Positions 6,771 to 15,059 are shown, counted from the stretch's first letter. The stretch: 25,814 nucleotides of DNA from Spirochaetales bacterium (GCA_017962865.1 JAGCUM010000089.1:1-25814); one strand, 5' to 3'. Translations and numbers: made by a program. The notes: generated by a model not told the origin, from the sequence alone.

Positions 6771-8270
6771 TCAGTTTTTCTCCAAAGTTATTCCGTTCAG
6801 GAACGTGGCTTTGCCGTGTTCTGCATAGATTCCCAGGAGTGTCCCGGTAAAACAGTTTCCCAGGACGCAGGAAGTGGTAAGTCCCGCATAGGAACAGGTA
6901 TCTACGGGAGTTCCGTTTACATGGAAGCTGTAGGATTCGGGCCTTATCACCATTGTCAGGGTGACTGACGAAGCTCCGTTTGCATCCAGTTCAAGCTCTG
7001 CAGTCTTGGCCTCGAAGTCATGCACATGGCGAGTGAGGGCGCATGACAGTTTGCCGCCTTTCTTGGTGATTCCGAGCCTGTAATGGTAGTCCGTTCTCAG
7101 CCATGCTGCTATCCCTGCAGTCCCTTCAAGGGTGATGATATCAAGTGTTGCCTTGAATGTACAGTTGAAGGAATTCTGCCTCAGGGTAAGAAGAGAAGGA
7201 TGTCCCAACGGGGTATTGATGTCCTCTTCTCCGACTAATATGAGTTTTTTTGCATTGTTGTGTAAAATATAGCAATCGTTTTTCGGTGCTCTGACTTTCA
7301 GAAGGGGGAAGTCCGAGAGGTTTTTCCCGAAATCCACGAACAATGTGTTCTGCTCTTTCTGCCGTACCGGAAGGATGTCTTCCATCTCGATTTCGATCTT
7401 GCCGTCATTTCCGATGATCGGCCAGCCGTCTTCTGTCCATGTAACCGGAGCCAGGAAGGACTCCCTGCCCAATGTTGTTGCTGGGACCGTCGTGTTTCTC
7501 CTGGTTCCGAGGAAAACGGCAATCCACCTGCCGTCGGATAGTTCGAGCAAGTCGGCATGCCCGGTGCACTGGATCTCATGGCCTTTTCTTTCTGCGTGCG
7601 ATAGAATCGGATTGTAGGGGCATTTCTCATAAGGTCCGTGTATATCCCGGCTTCTGAGTGCGCATACATGGTGGCCCATTCCTGTGCCGCCTTCGGCGAT
7701 AATCAGGTAATAGTATCCGCCTCTGAAGTAGATGTGGGGGGCCTCCGTGGAGTGGCCTCCGCAGCTTTCAGCAATCGGACGGAATTCCTCAAGCATCTTT
7801 CCGGAGCTGGGGTCTATGAAGGCGCCGAAGATTCCTCGGGCCTTGGTGTACGGGTCTGTCTCGCCGTTGGAGGTGTAGAAGCAACGACCGTCTTCAGTAA
7901 AGAAGAGGGATGGGTCTATTCCCGTTTTCCAGATGAACGCAGGAGCGGTCCACGGGCCGTGGATGCTTTCAGAAGATACAACGAAGTTGAATTTCAGATA
8001 TTTGTTTGTAGTAACTACATAGAAACGACCGTCATGGTGCCTGATTGTAGCTGCATACAGACCCAGACTATCCGGGCTTTTGTCCAGATCCAGAGTCTCC
8101 GGGGTCTTGAGGACGCTGTCGCAGTAGCTCCAGTTGACCAAATCCGTGCTTTCCCAGATGGTCACTCCCGGGAAATACTCGAAAGTTGAAGTAACGATGT
8201 AGTAATGCCCGTCAACATAACAGATTGACGGATCCGGATTGAAACCTGATATTATAGGATTTCTGTACAT
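6771..8270 (-). CDS. Glycoside hydrolase family 43 (beta-xylosidase/alpha-L-arabinofuranosidase type)
   Basis: The 499-residue protein has the N-terminal five-bladed propeller of GH43. The likely catalytic base is D13 in NPDPS, the pKa-modulating Asp is D119 in GIDPS, and the general acid is E176 in STEAPHIY. The last 190 residues look like the beta-sandwich accessory domain of large GH43 exo-enzymes. There is no signal peptide, so it acts on imported oligosaccharides, probably removing xylose or arabinose side groups. It is divergent from the transporter operon and convergent with the flavoenzyme operon. The ATG at 8270 has no SD; a -10-like TAATTT ends only six bases before it, so a leaderless transcript is possible. 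Codon use matches the neighbours. Confidence 0.88.
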   Translation of the reverse strand: MYRNPIISGFNPDPSICYVDGHYYIVTSTFEYFPGVTIWESTDLVNWSYCDSVLKTPETLDLDKSPDSLGLYAATIRHHDGRFYVVTTNKYLKFNFVVSSESIHGPWTAPAFIWKTGIDPSLFFTEDGRCFYTSNGETDPYTKARGIFGAFIDPSSGKMLEEFRPIAESCGGHSTEAPHIYFRGGYYYLIIAEGGTGMGHHVCALRSRDIHGPYEKCPYNPILSHAERKGHEIQCTGHADLLELSDGRWIAVFLGTRRNTTVPATTLGRESFLAPVTWTEDGWPIIGNDGKIEIEMEDILPVRQKEQNTLFVDFGKNLSDFPLLKVRAPKNDCYILHNNAKKLILVGEEDINTPLGHPSLLTLRQNSFNCTFKATLDIITLEGTAGIAAWLRTDYHYRLGITKKGGKLSCALTRHVHDFEAKTAELELDANGASSVTLTMVIRPESYSFHVNGTPVDTCSYAGLTTSCVLGNCFTGTLLGIYAEHGKATFLNGITLEKN

Positions 8271-8276
8271 AGTATC

Positions 8277-8305
8277 AAATTAGATTGTTTTAAATGGTGC
8301 GTCAA
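8277..8305 (-). promoter_or_regulatory. Candidate promoter of the GH43 gene
   Basis: On the minus strand, TTGACG (8305-8300) lies 17 bases from TAATTT (8282-8277). The -35 is one base from consensus and the -10 is weak. Six bases separate the -10 from the ATG, which would put the transcript start at or next to the start codon. Confidence 0.4.
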
Positions 8306-8311
8306 TGCCAA

Positions 8312-8357
8312 AAGGAAAAATTTGACATGTCAGTTTTTAATCTGTCAATTTACAATT
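8312..8357 (+). promoter_or_regulatory. Operator/promoter region of the transporter operon
   Basis: TGACATGTCA (8323-8332) is a perfect palindrome inside a longer imperfect dyad running into CAGTTTTT (8331-8338). TGTCAATT recurs at 8344-8351. TACAAT (8351-8356) is a good -10 but has no proper -35 box 17 bases upstream. The dyad sits where a -35 would be, a layout expected for an activator-dependent promoter such as an AraC-type target. The same CAGTTTTT/ACAATT pair occurs before the pectate lyase. Confidence 0.4.
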
Positions 8358-8404
8358 CAAAAAACCGATTGGACAATGAAATCACTATAAGGGAGAGTTT
8401 TCAG

Positions 8405-9361
8405 ATGAAAAAAGGTAAGTCTGGCGGGAACTCGGAGATTATGATCCGGGAACCTTTGTCCAAGCGCATACGAAAAGACTGGAGCAAGAACAGAGGTCTG
8501 TATTTTTTGTTCATTCCCGTGCTGGTGTACTACATCATATTCCACTACGGTCCTATGGCAGGACTGCTCATTTCTTTCCAGAACTACAAGCCCATCAAGG
8601 GTGTTTTCGGGAGCAAGTGGGTCGGCCTCAAGAATTATAAGGATTTCTTCAACAGCTACTATTTCTGGAGAGTTCTGAGAAACACCCTGAAGATAAGCGT
8701 AACGAACCTAATCTTCAGCTTCCCGATGCCGATCATTCTGGCACTCATGATCAACGAGCTCAGGACAAAGCACTTCAAGAAGGCGGTTCAGACCATCACC
8801 TATCTGCCGCACTTCATCTCCATTGTCGTCATAATGTCCATGCTTTCGGACCTGACCTCCAGAAACGGAGCCATCACTACATTCCTGAGTCACTTCGGAT
8901 TCGAACCCGTGACGATGCTTCAGGAGCCGCAGTACTTCCTTCCTCTTTATATTATTTCAGGTATCTGGCAGAACATCGGATGGAACTCGATCATCTACCT
9001 GTCGGCTATCATCGGAATAGATGCACAGCTCTATGAGGCTGCAAAGATAGATGGAGCAGGCAAGCTTCGCCAGCTCTTCTCCGTCACTCTTCCGTGCCTC
9101 TTCCCGACAATCATCATCATGTTCATCCTCCAGATGGGCAAGATGTTCAACGTCGGACACGAGAAGATACTTCTCATGTACAACCCGCTTACACTTGAGG
9201 TTGCAGATGTCATCAACACATATGTCTACCGTGAAGGTCTGTTGAACATGAACTGGAGCTATTCCGCTGCGGTCGGAATGTTCAATTCGGTCGTAAGCTT
9301 CCTCCTCGTTTGGGGAACCAACAAGTTCAGCAAGAAGCTGAGCGGATCCGGTCTTTGGTGA
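8405..9361 (+). CDS. Sugar ABC transporter permease, LplB type
   Basis: The 318-residue integral membrane protein has about six predicted membrane segments. The first is near GLYFLFIPVLVYYIIFHYGP, and the cytoplasmic EAA loop YEAAKIDGAGKLRQLF starts at residue 210 and contacts the ATPase. It belongs to the CUT1 LplB branch that imports oligosaccharides. ATG 8405 is chosen because AAGGGAG lies nine bases upstream; the longer frame from 8294 lacks an SD and its extra 37 residues cover the promoter region. The gene is first in the long operon, followed by its partner permease after a 10-base gap. The solute-binding protein lies four genes downstream, and no ATPase gene is present in the window. 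Confidence 0.9.
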   Translation: MKKGKSGGNSEIMIREPLSKRIRKDWSKNRGLYFLFIPVLVYYIIFHYGPMAGLLISFQNYKPIKGVFGSKWVGLKNYKDFFNSYYFWRVLRNTLKISVTNLIFSFPMPIILALMINELRTKHFKKAVQTITYLPHFISIVVIMSMLSDLTSRNGAITTFLSHFGFEPVTMLQEPQYFLPLYIISGIWQNIGWNSIIYLSAIIGIDAQLYEAAKIDGAGKLRQLFSVTLPCLFPTIIIMFILQMGKMFNVGHEKILLMYNPLTLEVADVINTYVYREGLLNMNWSYSAAVGMFNSVVSFLLVWGTNKFSKKLSGSGLW

Positions 9362-9371
9362 GGAGGTGAGT

Positions 9372-10277
9372 ATGTCAGACAAACAGATTACAAAGCCCGT
9401 CAAGGCAATGAAGGTGAGATACACAAGGGGCGAGACGATTCTTCACATCGTAATCGTTATCATCTGTACGCTTCTTTCCCTTGCAATACTGCTTCCGATG
9501 CTCAACATCCTGTTCGGAGCTTTTTCCGATCCATATGATGTCATGAAGCATTCGGGACTGTTTCTTTATCCCATCAATCCGACGCTGTACAATTTCAGCC
9601 TGGTATTCAACAATCCGAGCATCCTCACCGGTTATCTGAATACGATATTCGTCGTTGTGGTCGGAACCGGATTGAACGTACTTCTTTCCCTGATCGGAGC
9701 CTATGTGCTTTCCAGAAAGGGTGCAAGACTTGTCAAGTTCTTTACCTTGATGATTGTCTTCACGATGTACTTCCAGGGCGGAACAATCCCATCATACCTC
9801 GTCGTGGAATCCCTCGGACTGATCAACTCGCGGTGGTCGATGATCCTTCCCGGTGCCATCAGTACATTCAATATGATAGTCATGAGAACAGCAATGGCCC
9901 AGGTCCCCGACAGCCTGCCGGAATCTGCAATGATAGACGGTGCAAGCCATCCGCAGGTATTGTTCAGGATCATGACCCCGCTGTGCAAGGCGACTGTGGC
10001 TGTCATAGTCCTCTATTACGCCGTAGCGCACTGGAACTCATGGTTCTCCGCATTCCTGTATCTGCGTGACAAGACCAAGTTCCCCCTCCAGCTGATCCTC
10101 AGACAGATCCTGTTCCAGGAAGAGACGAACAGCATGGCTGCCGAGTCCCTGGCTCTGGACAGCGAAGCGGTCAAGTATGCAACCATCGTCGTTGCCACCG
10201 TTCCGATCCTCATGGTTTATCCGTTCCTTCAGAGGTACTTCGTGAAGGGTGTCATGGTCGGAGCCGTCAAGGGCTGA
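9372..10277 (+). CDS. Sugar ABC transporter permease, YtcP/LplC type
   Basis: The 301-residue partner permease of the CUT1 family has a cytoplasmic N-terminus and a first membrane segment at IVIVIICTLLSLAILLPML. Its EAA-like loop is PESAMIDGASHPQVLFRIMTPL, and it ends in the usual FVKGVMVGAVKG typical of this subfamily. ATG 9372 follows a strong AGGAGGTGA; the GTG at 9366 lies inside this SD and is not a plausible start. It should pair with LplB (8405) to form the channel. The stop is followed after 16 bases by the TIM-barrel gene. Confidence 0.9.
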   Translation: MSDKQITKPVKAMKVRYTRGETILHIVIVIICTLLSLAILLPMLNILFGAFSDPYDVMKHSGLFLYPINPTLYNFSLVFNNPSILTGYLNTIFVVVVGTGLNVLLSLIGAYVLSRKGARLVKFFTLMIVFTMYFQGGTIPSYLVVESLGLINSRWSMILPGAISTFNMIVMRTAMAQVPDSLPESAMIDGASHPQVLFRIMTPLCKATVAVIVLYYAVAHWNSWFSAFLYLRDKTKFPLQLILRQILFQEETNSMAAESLALDSEAVKYATIVVATVPILMVYPFLQRYFVKGVMVGAVKG

Positions 10278-10293
10278 TGCAAAGGGTTTGAAG

Positions 10294-11061
10294 ATGATAA
10301 AGAGCGGACTGGTCAGCGCAACATTCAAGGGTCTCGAGGTGCAGCAGGTGCTTAGAATCGCACGGAATGCCGGCTTGCAGGCCATCGAATGGAGTGAAAA
10401 CCACCACATTCCCTGTGGGGATGAAGCCTTTGCCTCCACAGTCGGGAAGCTTACTGCCGATGCAGGCCTTGAAATAGCCGGTTACGGCTCATACTACCGT
10501 CTCGGCCAGGGAATGGACATCCTGCCCAGTCTCAGGACTGCCAAGGCGATCGGAGCAAAACAGGTCCGCATCTGGGCCGGGACGAAGGCTTCCGCAGATG
10601 TCTGCGCCGAGGAGAGGAAAGCTCTGGTGAAGGAACTTGTGCAAGCCTGCAGGACAGCTTCCGATATGGGAATTGTCCTCAATCTGGAATGGCACAAGAA
10701 TACTCTCACCGATACCAACGAGTCGGGCCTTGCCCTGCTTCGGGAGACGGCCTGTGACAATCTGCACACGCTCTGGCAGCCTACGATGGCTCTGAACGAA
10801 GAGCAGAGGAAAGAAGGACTGGGGATGATTCTTCCGTATCTGTCCTATCTGCATGTCTATCATTGGGACCAGACCGGAAGAAGACCGCTGGAAGAGGGCA
10901 GAAGGCCGTGGGATATCTACTTTGCGACCCTCGACCCCGAAAAAGACTATTATGCGCTTCTCGAGTTCGTCAAAGACGATTCCGAGCAGCAGTTTTACAA
11001 GGACGCAGACGTCCTGAAGGAGATGCTTGACTATGGCAGATCTGCACATCGACTGTTTTGA
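10294..11061 (+). CDS. TIM-barrel sugar isomerase/epimerase-like protein (xylose isomerase-like fold)
   Basis: The 255-residue cytoplasmic protein of the AP-endonuclease-2/xylose isomerase-like superfamily starts at ATG 10294 (MIKSGLVSATFKGL), with AAAGGG upstream. Visible elements are AIEWSENHHI, the metal-ligand candidate Glu in LNLEWHKNT, and HVYHWD near the end. The family covers isomerases, epimerases, dehydratases and the keto-glycoside-cleaving lyases that work with Gfo/Idh/MocA dehydrogenases. With three such dehydrogenases in the locus, either a keto-sugar isomerase or a keto-glycoside eliminase is plausible. It overlaps the next gene by 29 bases. The low similarity visible by eye to the second TIM-barrel gene (17068) suggests a different substrate. 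Confidence 0.75.
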   Translation: MIKSGLVSATFKGLEVQQVLRIARNAGLQAIEWSENHHIPCGDEAFASTVGKLTADAGLEIAGYGSYYRLGQGMDILPSLRTAKAIGAKQVRIWAGTKASADVCAEERKALVKELVQACRTASDMGIVLNLEWHKNTLTDTNESGLALLRETACDNLHTLWQPTMALNEEQRKEGLGMILPYLSYLHVYHWDQTGRRPLEEGRRPWDIYFATLDPEKDYYALLEFVKDDSEQQFYKDADVLKEMLDYGRSAHRLF

Positions 11062-12262
11062 CATGATCAATCCGTTCGTGATTGCCTCCAGCCCGGCTAC
11101 GAGGGGCGCGGACAATGTGATCAAGAGCTCGGCCTGCAAGCCGGGTGCAATCACCATGCGCAACTACGGCCACGGAATGGGTGGCGGCGGATTCTTCTAT
11201 CCGTCCTTCGATGCTGTACTCAAGGGCCAGCCGGCCTTCCATTCCCATGCAGTCGGAAAGCAGCTTCCCGATACGATGAGCTCTCTGGAGGAGTATTGTG
11301 AGGAAGTCAGGCGCGCACGCAGGGATATGTATCCCGAGACCAAGCTCTGGGCATCGGTAGGCCATTACCACGATATCGAGAAATATCCTGATTGGAAGGA
11401 AAGATGGGTCAAGGAAGCCAAGGAAGTGGTCGCAGCAGGTGCCGATGCCATCGAGCTTCACTTCAATACCCCGGGAGTCGCCACTGCTTCCGACAGACAG
11501 TTCAACTACTACCAGCTGGTGGCAAACTGCACACGCATGATCAAGAAGGCTGTTCCGGGAACACCGGTGATGGTCAAGCTTGCCATAGAGGACTGTGATT
11601 GTCTTACAAGCATCCGCGAGGCGGTTGCAGCAGGTGCCGATGCCGTAGGACCCACGGCAAGATGGAAAGCTTTCTACTTTGATCTTGACTGGAAGACAAC
11701 ACAGCCCAGACCGGGTTCGGGCTATGGCGGAACACAGGCGAATCCTCTTGTGTGTTTCGAAATCGCAGATGCAAGAAGCCGCGGAATAACAATTCCGATG
11801 TATGCAGGCGGCGGCGTGTTCTCATATGACCAGGCCCTGAGATACATCATGGCCGGTTCGGAAATGGTCCAGCTTGGAGCCATTGCATGCTCCGGAGGAA
11901 TCAAGGTCTGCGAGAGAATCATCAGGCAGTGTTCGGAATGGCTGGATAAGAACGGCTATTCAAGCGTGAAGGAAATCAAGGGACAGGCCCTTCAGCTCTT
12001 CAATATGGACAATGCCTTTGCCAAGCGCCGTCAGGACAAGCTCGGAGAAGCCTATAGACTCAGGGATGCAGATCCCGAGAAGTGCATAGGATGCGGACGT
12101 TGTACCGATGTGTGTTGGTATAAGGGAATCGAACTGGATGGAAAGAAGGCCCGCAAGACAGCCAACTGCATCGGTTGCGGTTATTGCTTCCAGGTCTGTC
12201 CGACCAAGGCCCTTGAGGTCGATGCCGCCGGTATTCTGAAGTCGGCATTCGAGGAGAAGTGA
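11033..12262 (+). CDS. Dihydroorotate dehydrogenase-like flavoprotein with two 4Fe-4S clusters
   Basis: The 409-residue protein has an N-terminal FMN TIM barrel of the dihydroorotate dehydrogenase/PreA type (MINPFVIASSPATRG, AGADAIELHFNTPG, MYAGGGVFS). A C-terminal ferredoxin domain contributes CIGCGRCTDVC (C351, C354, C357, C361) and CIGCGYCFQVCP (C379, C382, C385, C389). The ATG at 11033 is preferred over the TTG at 11027 because AAGGAG lies about 10 bases upstream of it, within the preceding gene. In PreA-type dihydropyrimidine dehydrogenase, the clusters pass electrons from a PreT-like FAD subunit; no such gene is present here. Its place inside a sugar operon is unusual and suggests reduction of a C=C bond, or oxidation, in a sugar-derived substrate using ferredoxin or an unlinked partner. 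Confidence 0.8.
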   Translation: MADLHIDCFDMINPFVIASSPATRGADNVIKSSACKPGAITMRNYGHGMGGGGFFYPSFDAVLKGQPAFHSHAVGKQLPDTMSSLEEYCEEVRRARRDMYPETKLWASVGHYHDIEKYPDWKERWVKEAKEVVAAGADAIELHFNTPGVATASDRQFNYYQLVANCTRMIKKAVPGTPVMVKLAIEDCDCLTSIREAVAAGADAVGPTARWKAFYFDLDWKTTQPRPGSGYGGTQANPLVCFEIADARSRGITIPMYAGGGVFSYDQALRYIMAGSEMVQLGAIACSGGIKVCERIIRQCSEWLDKNGYSSVKEIKGQALQLFNMDNAFAKRRQDKLGEAYRLRDADPEKCIGCGRCTDVCWYKGIELDGKKARKTANCIGCGYCFQVCPTKALEVDAAGILKSAFEEK

Positions 12263-12264
12263 CA

Positions 12265-13389
12265 ATGGGTGTGAAGGTCCTGCTCTGCGGCATGGGTGGT
12301 TACGGAGAGAACTACGTCAGGGAATACCTGACGCGGGACGTCGTATCCTCATCCCTTGTTGCAATTGCAGATCCGTTTGCAGAGCGCAGTCCTCTGTATG
12401 AAGATGTCTGCAAGAGGGGAATTGAGATTTTCAATTCTCCCGCAGAATTCTATGAAAGCCATAGTGCCGACCTCTGCATAATATCATCCCCGATCCATAC
12501 TCATTTTCCGTTTGTCATGACTGCTCTGGCGCACGGCAGCAATGTCCTTACGGAGAAGCCCGTCTGCTTCAAGAGCGAACAGTTCGAACAGATGCAGGCA
12601 AAGAGCCTCGAGACCGGGCTGTTTGTTGCAGTCGGTTATCAGATGTGCTTTGCAAAGGACGTCCTTGCCCTCAAGGCCGACATCCTCAAGGGAATCTACG
12701 GGAAACCGGTCCGCATGAAGACCATCCGCCTGATGAGGAGAAACGACATCTACTACAACAGGTCCTCCTGGGCAGGAGCTGTGTTCTGCAACGGTGAGCC
12801 CGTCTATGATTCACCGTTCACAAATGCCTGTGCACATCAGTTCCAGACAATGGTATTCCTCCTCGGAAATGCAATGGATGAAAGCGAAACAGTGTCCTGC
12901 TGCAAGGGTTTGTTGGCAAGAATCAGACCGAGTATCACAAACTGTGACACCGTTGAGTTAAAATTCACCACAAGGGGAAATGTAGATCTCTATTACTATG
13001 CCTCCCATGCGGTGGATGATGCAAAGATCGGACCTCTGAGTGAATATGAATTCGAGAACGGCACCGTCTATGAGGACGGAAACGGATTCGTGGGCAAGCT
13101 CAATGACGGGACGGTCATCGACTATATACATATGGATAAGGGTGAGCGCCTTGAAAAACTCTATGAGAGCGTAAGGTGCGTTCAGGAACACAGGAGCCCC
13201 GTCTGCACCCTCAAATGTGCAAGGACCCATACCGATGCCGTTCTGATGGCCCAGGACATGGGAGTCAGGGACTGCTCCGACAGGGCAGTGGGGAAAAAGG
13301 ATGACAAGGAAAGCATCTATTACACCATAGATGGCCTGAGTCAGTTGTTACAGAATGCTTATGCGCAGTGGCGCATTGCAGAAATATGA
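12265..13389 (+). CDS. Gfo/Idh/MocA-family NAD(P)-dependent oxidoreductase (first of three)
   Basis: The 374-residue cytoplasmic protein has an N-terminal Rossmann motif GMGGYG near residue 10. The family signature EKPV is near residue 95, following SSPIHTHFPFV. It ends with YYTIDGLSQLLQNAYAQWR. ATG 12265 lies two bases after the preceding stop and uses the GAGGAG inside that gene. Members oxidise or reduce sugars, inositols and glycosides at a ring hydroxyl. It is probably one of the enzymes acting on imported oligosaccharides or monosaccharide uronates. It is the last gene before the solute-binding protein. The exact substrate is unknown. Confidence 0.85.
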   Translation: MGVKVLLCGMGGYGENYVREYLTRDVVSSSLVAIADPFAERSPLYEDVCKRGIEIFNSPAEFYESHSADLCIISSPIHTHFPFVMTALAHGSNVLTEKPVCFKSEQFEQMQAKSLETGLFVAVGYQMCFAKDVLALKADILKGIYGKPVRMKTIRLMRRNDIYYNRSSWAGAVFCNGEPVYDSPFTNACAHQFQTMVFLLGNAMDESETVSCCKGLLARIRPSITNCDTVELKFTTRGNVDLYYYASHAVDDAKIGPLSEYEFENGTVYEDGNGFVGKLNDGTVIDYIHMDKGERLEKLYESVRCVQEHRSPVCTLKCARTHTDAVLMAQDMGVRDCSDRAVGKKDDKESIYYTIDGLSQLLQNAYAQWRIAEI

Positions 13390-13396
13390 TCAAAAA

Positions 13397-13413
13397 GCGG
13401 TTCGTGAAACCGT
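13397..13413 (+). other. Small stem-loop before the solute-binding protein gene
   Basis: GCGGTT pairs with AACCGT (CGGTT/AACCG plus a G-U pair) around a loop. It lies six bases before the AGGAG SD of the 13429 gene. It is too weak and lacks a T run, so it is not a terminator. It could protect the 5' end of a processed transcript. Confidence 0.3.
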
Positions 13414-13428
13414 AAAAAGGAGAAAAGA

Positions 13429-15006
13429 ATGAAGAAAGCATTACTAGTTCTGCTCGCAGTACTTCTGATTGCATGTCCTGTTTTCGCACAGGCCGCAACC
13501 GAAGCCAAAACAACCAGCAACGCACCGGATGAGCTCACCTATTGGGCAACTCTGAACGCAGCCATCACTGCAAACAGCTTTGACGAGCTGCCGTACTGGC
13601 AGGAGCTTATGGCAAGGACAAACACAAAGGTTACATTCCAGCATGTTGCCGCCGGTAACAATGTTGCTGAGGCCTTCTCTGTCCTTACAGCATCACGCAG
13701 GTCCATGCCGGACATCATCGAGTATCAGTGGATCAACTACGCCGGTGGCCCGCAGAAGGCAATCGACGACGGAGTCATCATCCCATTGAACGATTACCTT
13801 GACTATGCACCGAATCTCAAGAAGTTCCTTGAGACTCATCCCGACATTGCAAACATGGTCAAGACCGACCAGGGATATTACTACTGCTTCCCGTTCCTCA
13901 GAGGCGACAGCTATGAGAACAACGCACTGCTCTACACAGAAGGTTGGGTCTACAGAACTGACCTCCTCGCAAAGGCCGGCGTAACAGCAATCCCCGAGAC
14001 TCCGGATGAGCTCTATGATGCCCTTGTCAAGATCAAGGAAGCCGGAATCGTCGAGTGGCCGATTGCCATCAGAAGCGACCATATCAACAGAGTCTTCGGT
14101 CCCGGATTCGATTCATGGGGAGAGAACGAAGGTATCTATGTTGACAACGGCGTTGTCAAGAGCGGTCTGATCGAGCCTGCCAGATATGACTATCTGAAGT
14201 TCCTCAACAAGCTCTACACCGAGAAGCTTCTCTACAGCGATTATCTGACTCTCGACAAGAAGGGAATGGGAAACCTGATCCTCAACAGCACAACAGCCAT
14301 CGGTTATGCTCCCGGCGGAAGCGGAATCGGAACATGGCTGCCCCAGATGCAGAAAGAAGACCCGACAGTCACCATGTCTTCCGCAAAGCCGCTCTCACCG
14401 GAGAAGGGCAGACTCTCAATGTTCGCAAAGATGGATACCATCTATTCCAACGCCGGTGCTTCAGCAGCCATCACCACAAGCTGCAAGAACATCGAAGCAG
14501 CAATGAGACTTCTTGACTACCAGTTCAGCGAGGAAGGTCATCTTCTCGCCAACTACGGTATCGAAGGTGTTTCCTACAAGATGGAGAACGGCGAGCCTGT
14601 CTACCTTGAGGCTGTCCTCAATGCAGACGGAGTCCTTGATTCAACCAAGGCATGGCAGTACATGAGATTCACCATCAACGGACCGTTCGTACAGGAGCCG
14701 AAGGCACAGAAGTTCTACTATGCAGTTCCTGAGCTCCAGGAAGCTCTTACTCTCTGGGCACAGACAACTTATGGTGAGCATGACATGTCTCTGATCACAG
14801 TTTCTTCCGAGCACGCCGATGAGTATGCAAAGATCGTCAACGACGTCAAGACATACGCAAAGGAGTGGGAGAACAAGTTCATCACAGGCGTTACTCCTCT
14901 CAACGAGCAGACATTCGCCGAGTACCAGGCCGGCCTCAAGGGTCTGAAGCTCGAGCAGGCTGTCGCATGGAGACAGGAAGCCTACGACGCTTACATCTCA
15001 AGATAA
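13429..15006 (+). CDS. Extracellular solute-binding protein, LplA type
   Basis: The 525-residue protein begins with a signal peptide (MKKALLVLLAVLLIACPVFA). The core LIAC also fits a lipobox (C16), but PVFAQA gives a good signal peptidase I site, as in the pectate lyase leader, so the anchoring is ambiguous. The mature part (ELTYWATLNAAITANSFDEL...) is typical of large CUT1 binding proteins paired with LplB/YtcP permeases. It captures oligosaccharides and delivers them to the permeases at 8405 and 9372. The SD is AGGAG, with 39 bases of intergenic space before the start. A strong stem-loop follows the stop, probably giving this gene a higher transcript level than its neighbours. Confidence 0.9.
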   Translation: MKKALLVLLAVLLIACPVFAQAATEAKTTSNAPDELTYWATLNAAITANSFDELPYWQELMARTNTKVTFQHVAAGNNVAEAFSVLTASRRSMPDIIEYQWINYAGGPQKAIDDGVIIPLNDYLDYAPNLKKFLETHPDIANMVKTDQGYYYCFPFLRGDSYENNALLYTEGWVYRTDLLAKAGVTAIPETPDELYDALVKIKEAGIVEWPIAIRSDHINRVFGPGFDSWGENEGIYVDNGVVKSGLIEPARYDYLKFLNKLYTEKLLYSDYLTLDKKGMGNLILNSTTAIGYAPGGSGIGTWLPQMQKEDPTVTMSSAKPLSPEKGRLSMFAKMDTIYSNAGASAAITTSCKNIEAAMRLLDYQFSEEGHLLANYGIEGVSYKMENGEPVYLEAVLNADGVLDSTKAWQYMRFTINGPFVQEPKAQKFYYAVPELQEALTLWAQTTYGEHDMSLITVSSEHADEYAKIVNDVKTYAKEWENKFITGVTPLNEQTFAEYQAGLKGLKLEQAVAWRQEAYDAYISR

Positions 15007-15027
15007 TCAGAACAACTGATTCAAAGC

Positions 15028-15059
15028 GCATTGGGGTGGCCTTCGGGCCACTCCAGTGC
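15028..15059 (+). other. 14-bp intercistronic stem-loop with UUCG tetraloop
   Basis: GCATTGGGGTGGCC (15028-15041) pairs along its whole length with GGCCACTCCAGTGC (15046-15059), using two G-U pairs. The loop is TTCG, an exceptionally stable tetraloop. No T run follows, and the next ATG is 38 bases downstream. This looks like an mRNA 3'-end stabiliser or partial terminator that lets the binding-protein message accumulate, as in other ABC operons. Confidence 0.7.

Noticed and set aside
6773..6780. Third copy of the CAGTTTTT promoter motif
   Set aside because: It lies at the joined ends of two convergent genes, with no dyad and no promoter need; probably chance.
8386..8391. TATAAG as a -10 box for the transporter operon
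   Set aside because: It runs into the SD (AAGGGAG), so a transcript starting from it would lack the ribosome binding site.
8294..8404. N-terminal extension of the LplB permease from ATG 8294
   Set aside because: No SD is present, the extension overlaps the operator/promoter region, and the residues do not resemble a permease; ATG 8405 has a good SD.
11027..11032. TTG start for the dihydroorotate-dehydrogenase-like gene
   Set aside because: The ATG at 11033 is only two codons later and better placed relative to AAGGAG.
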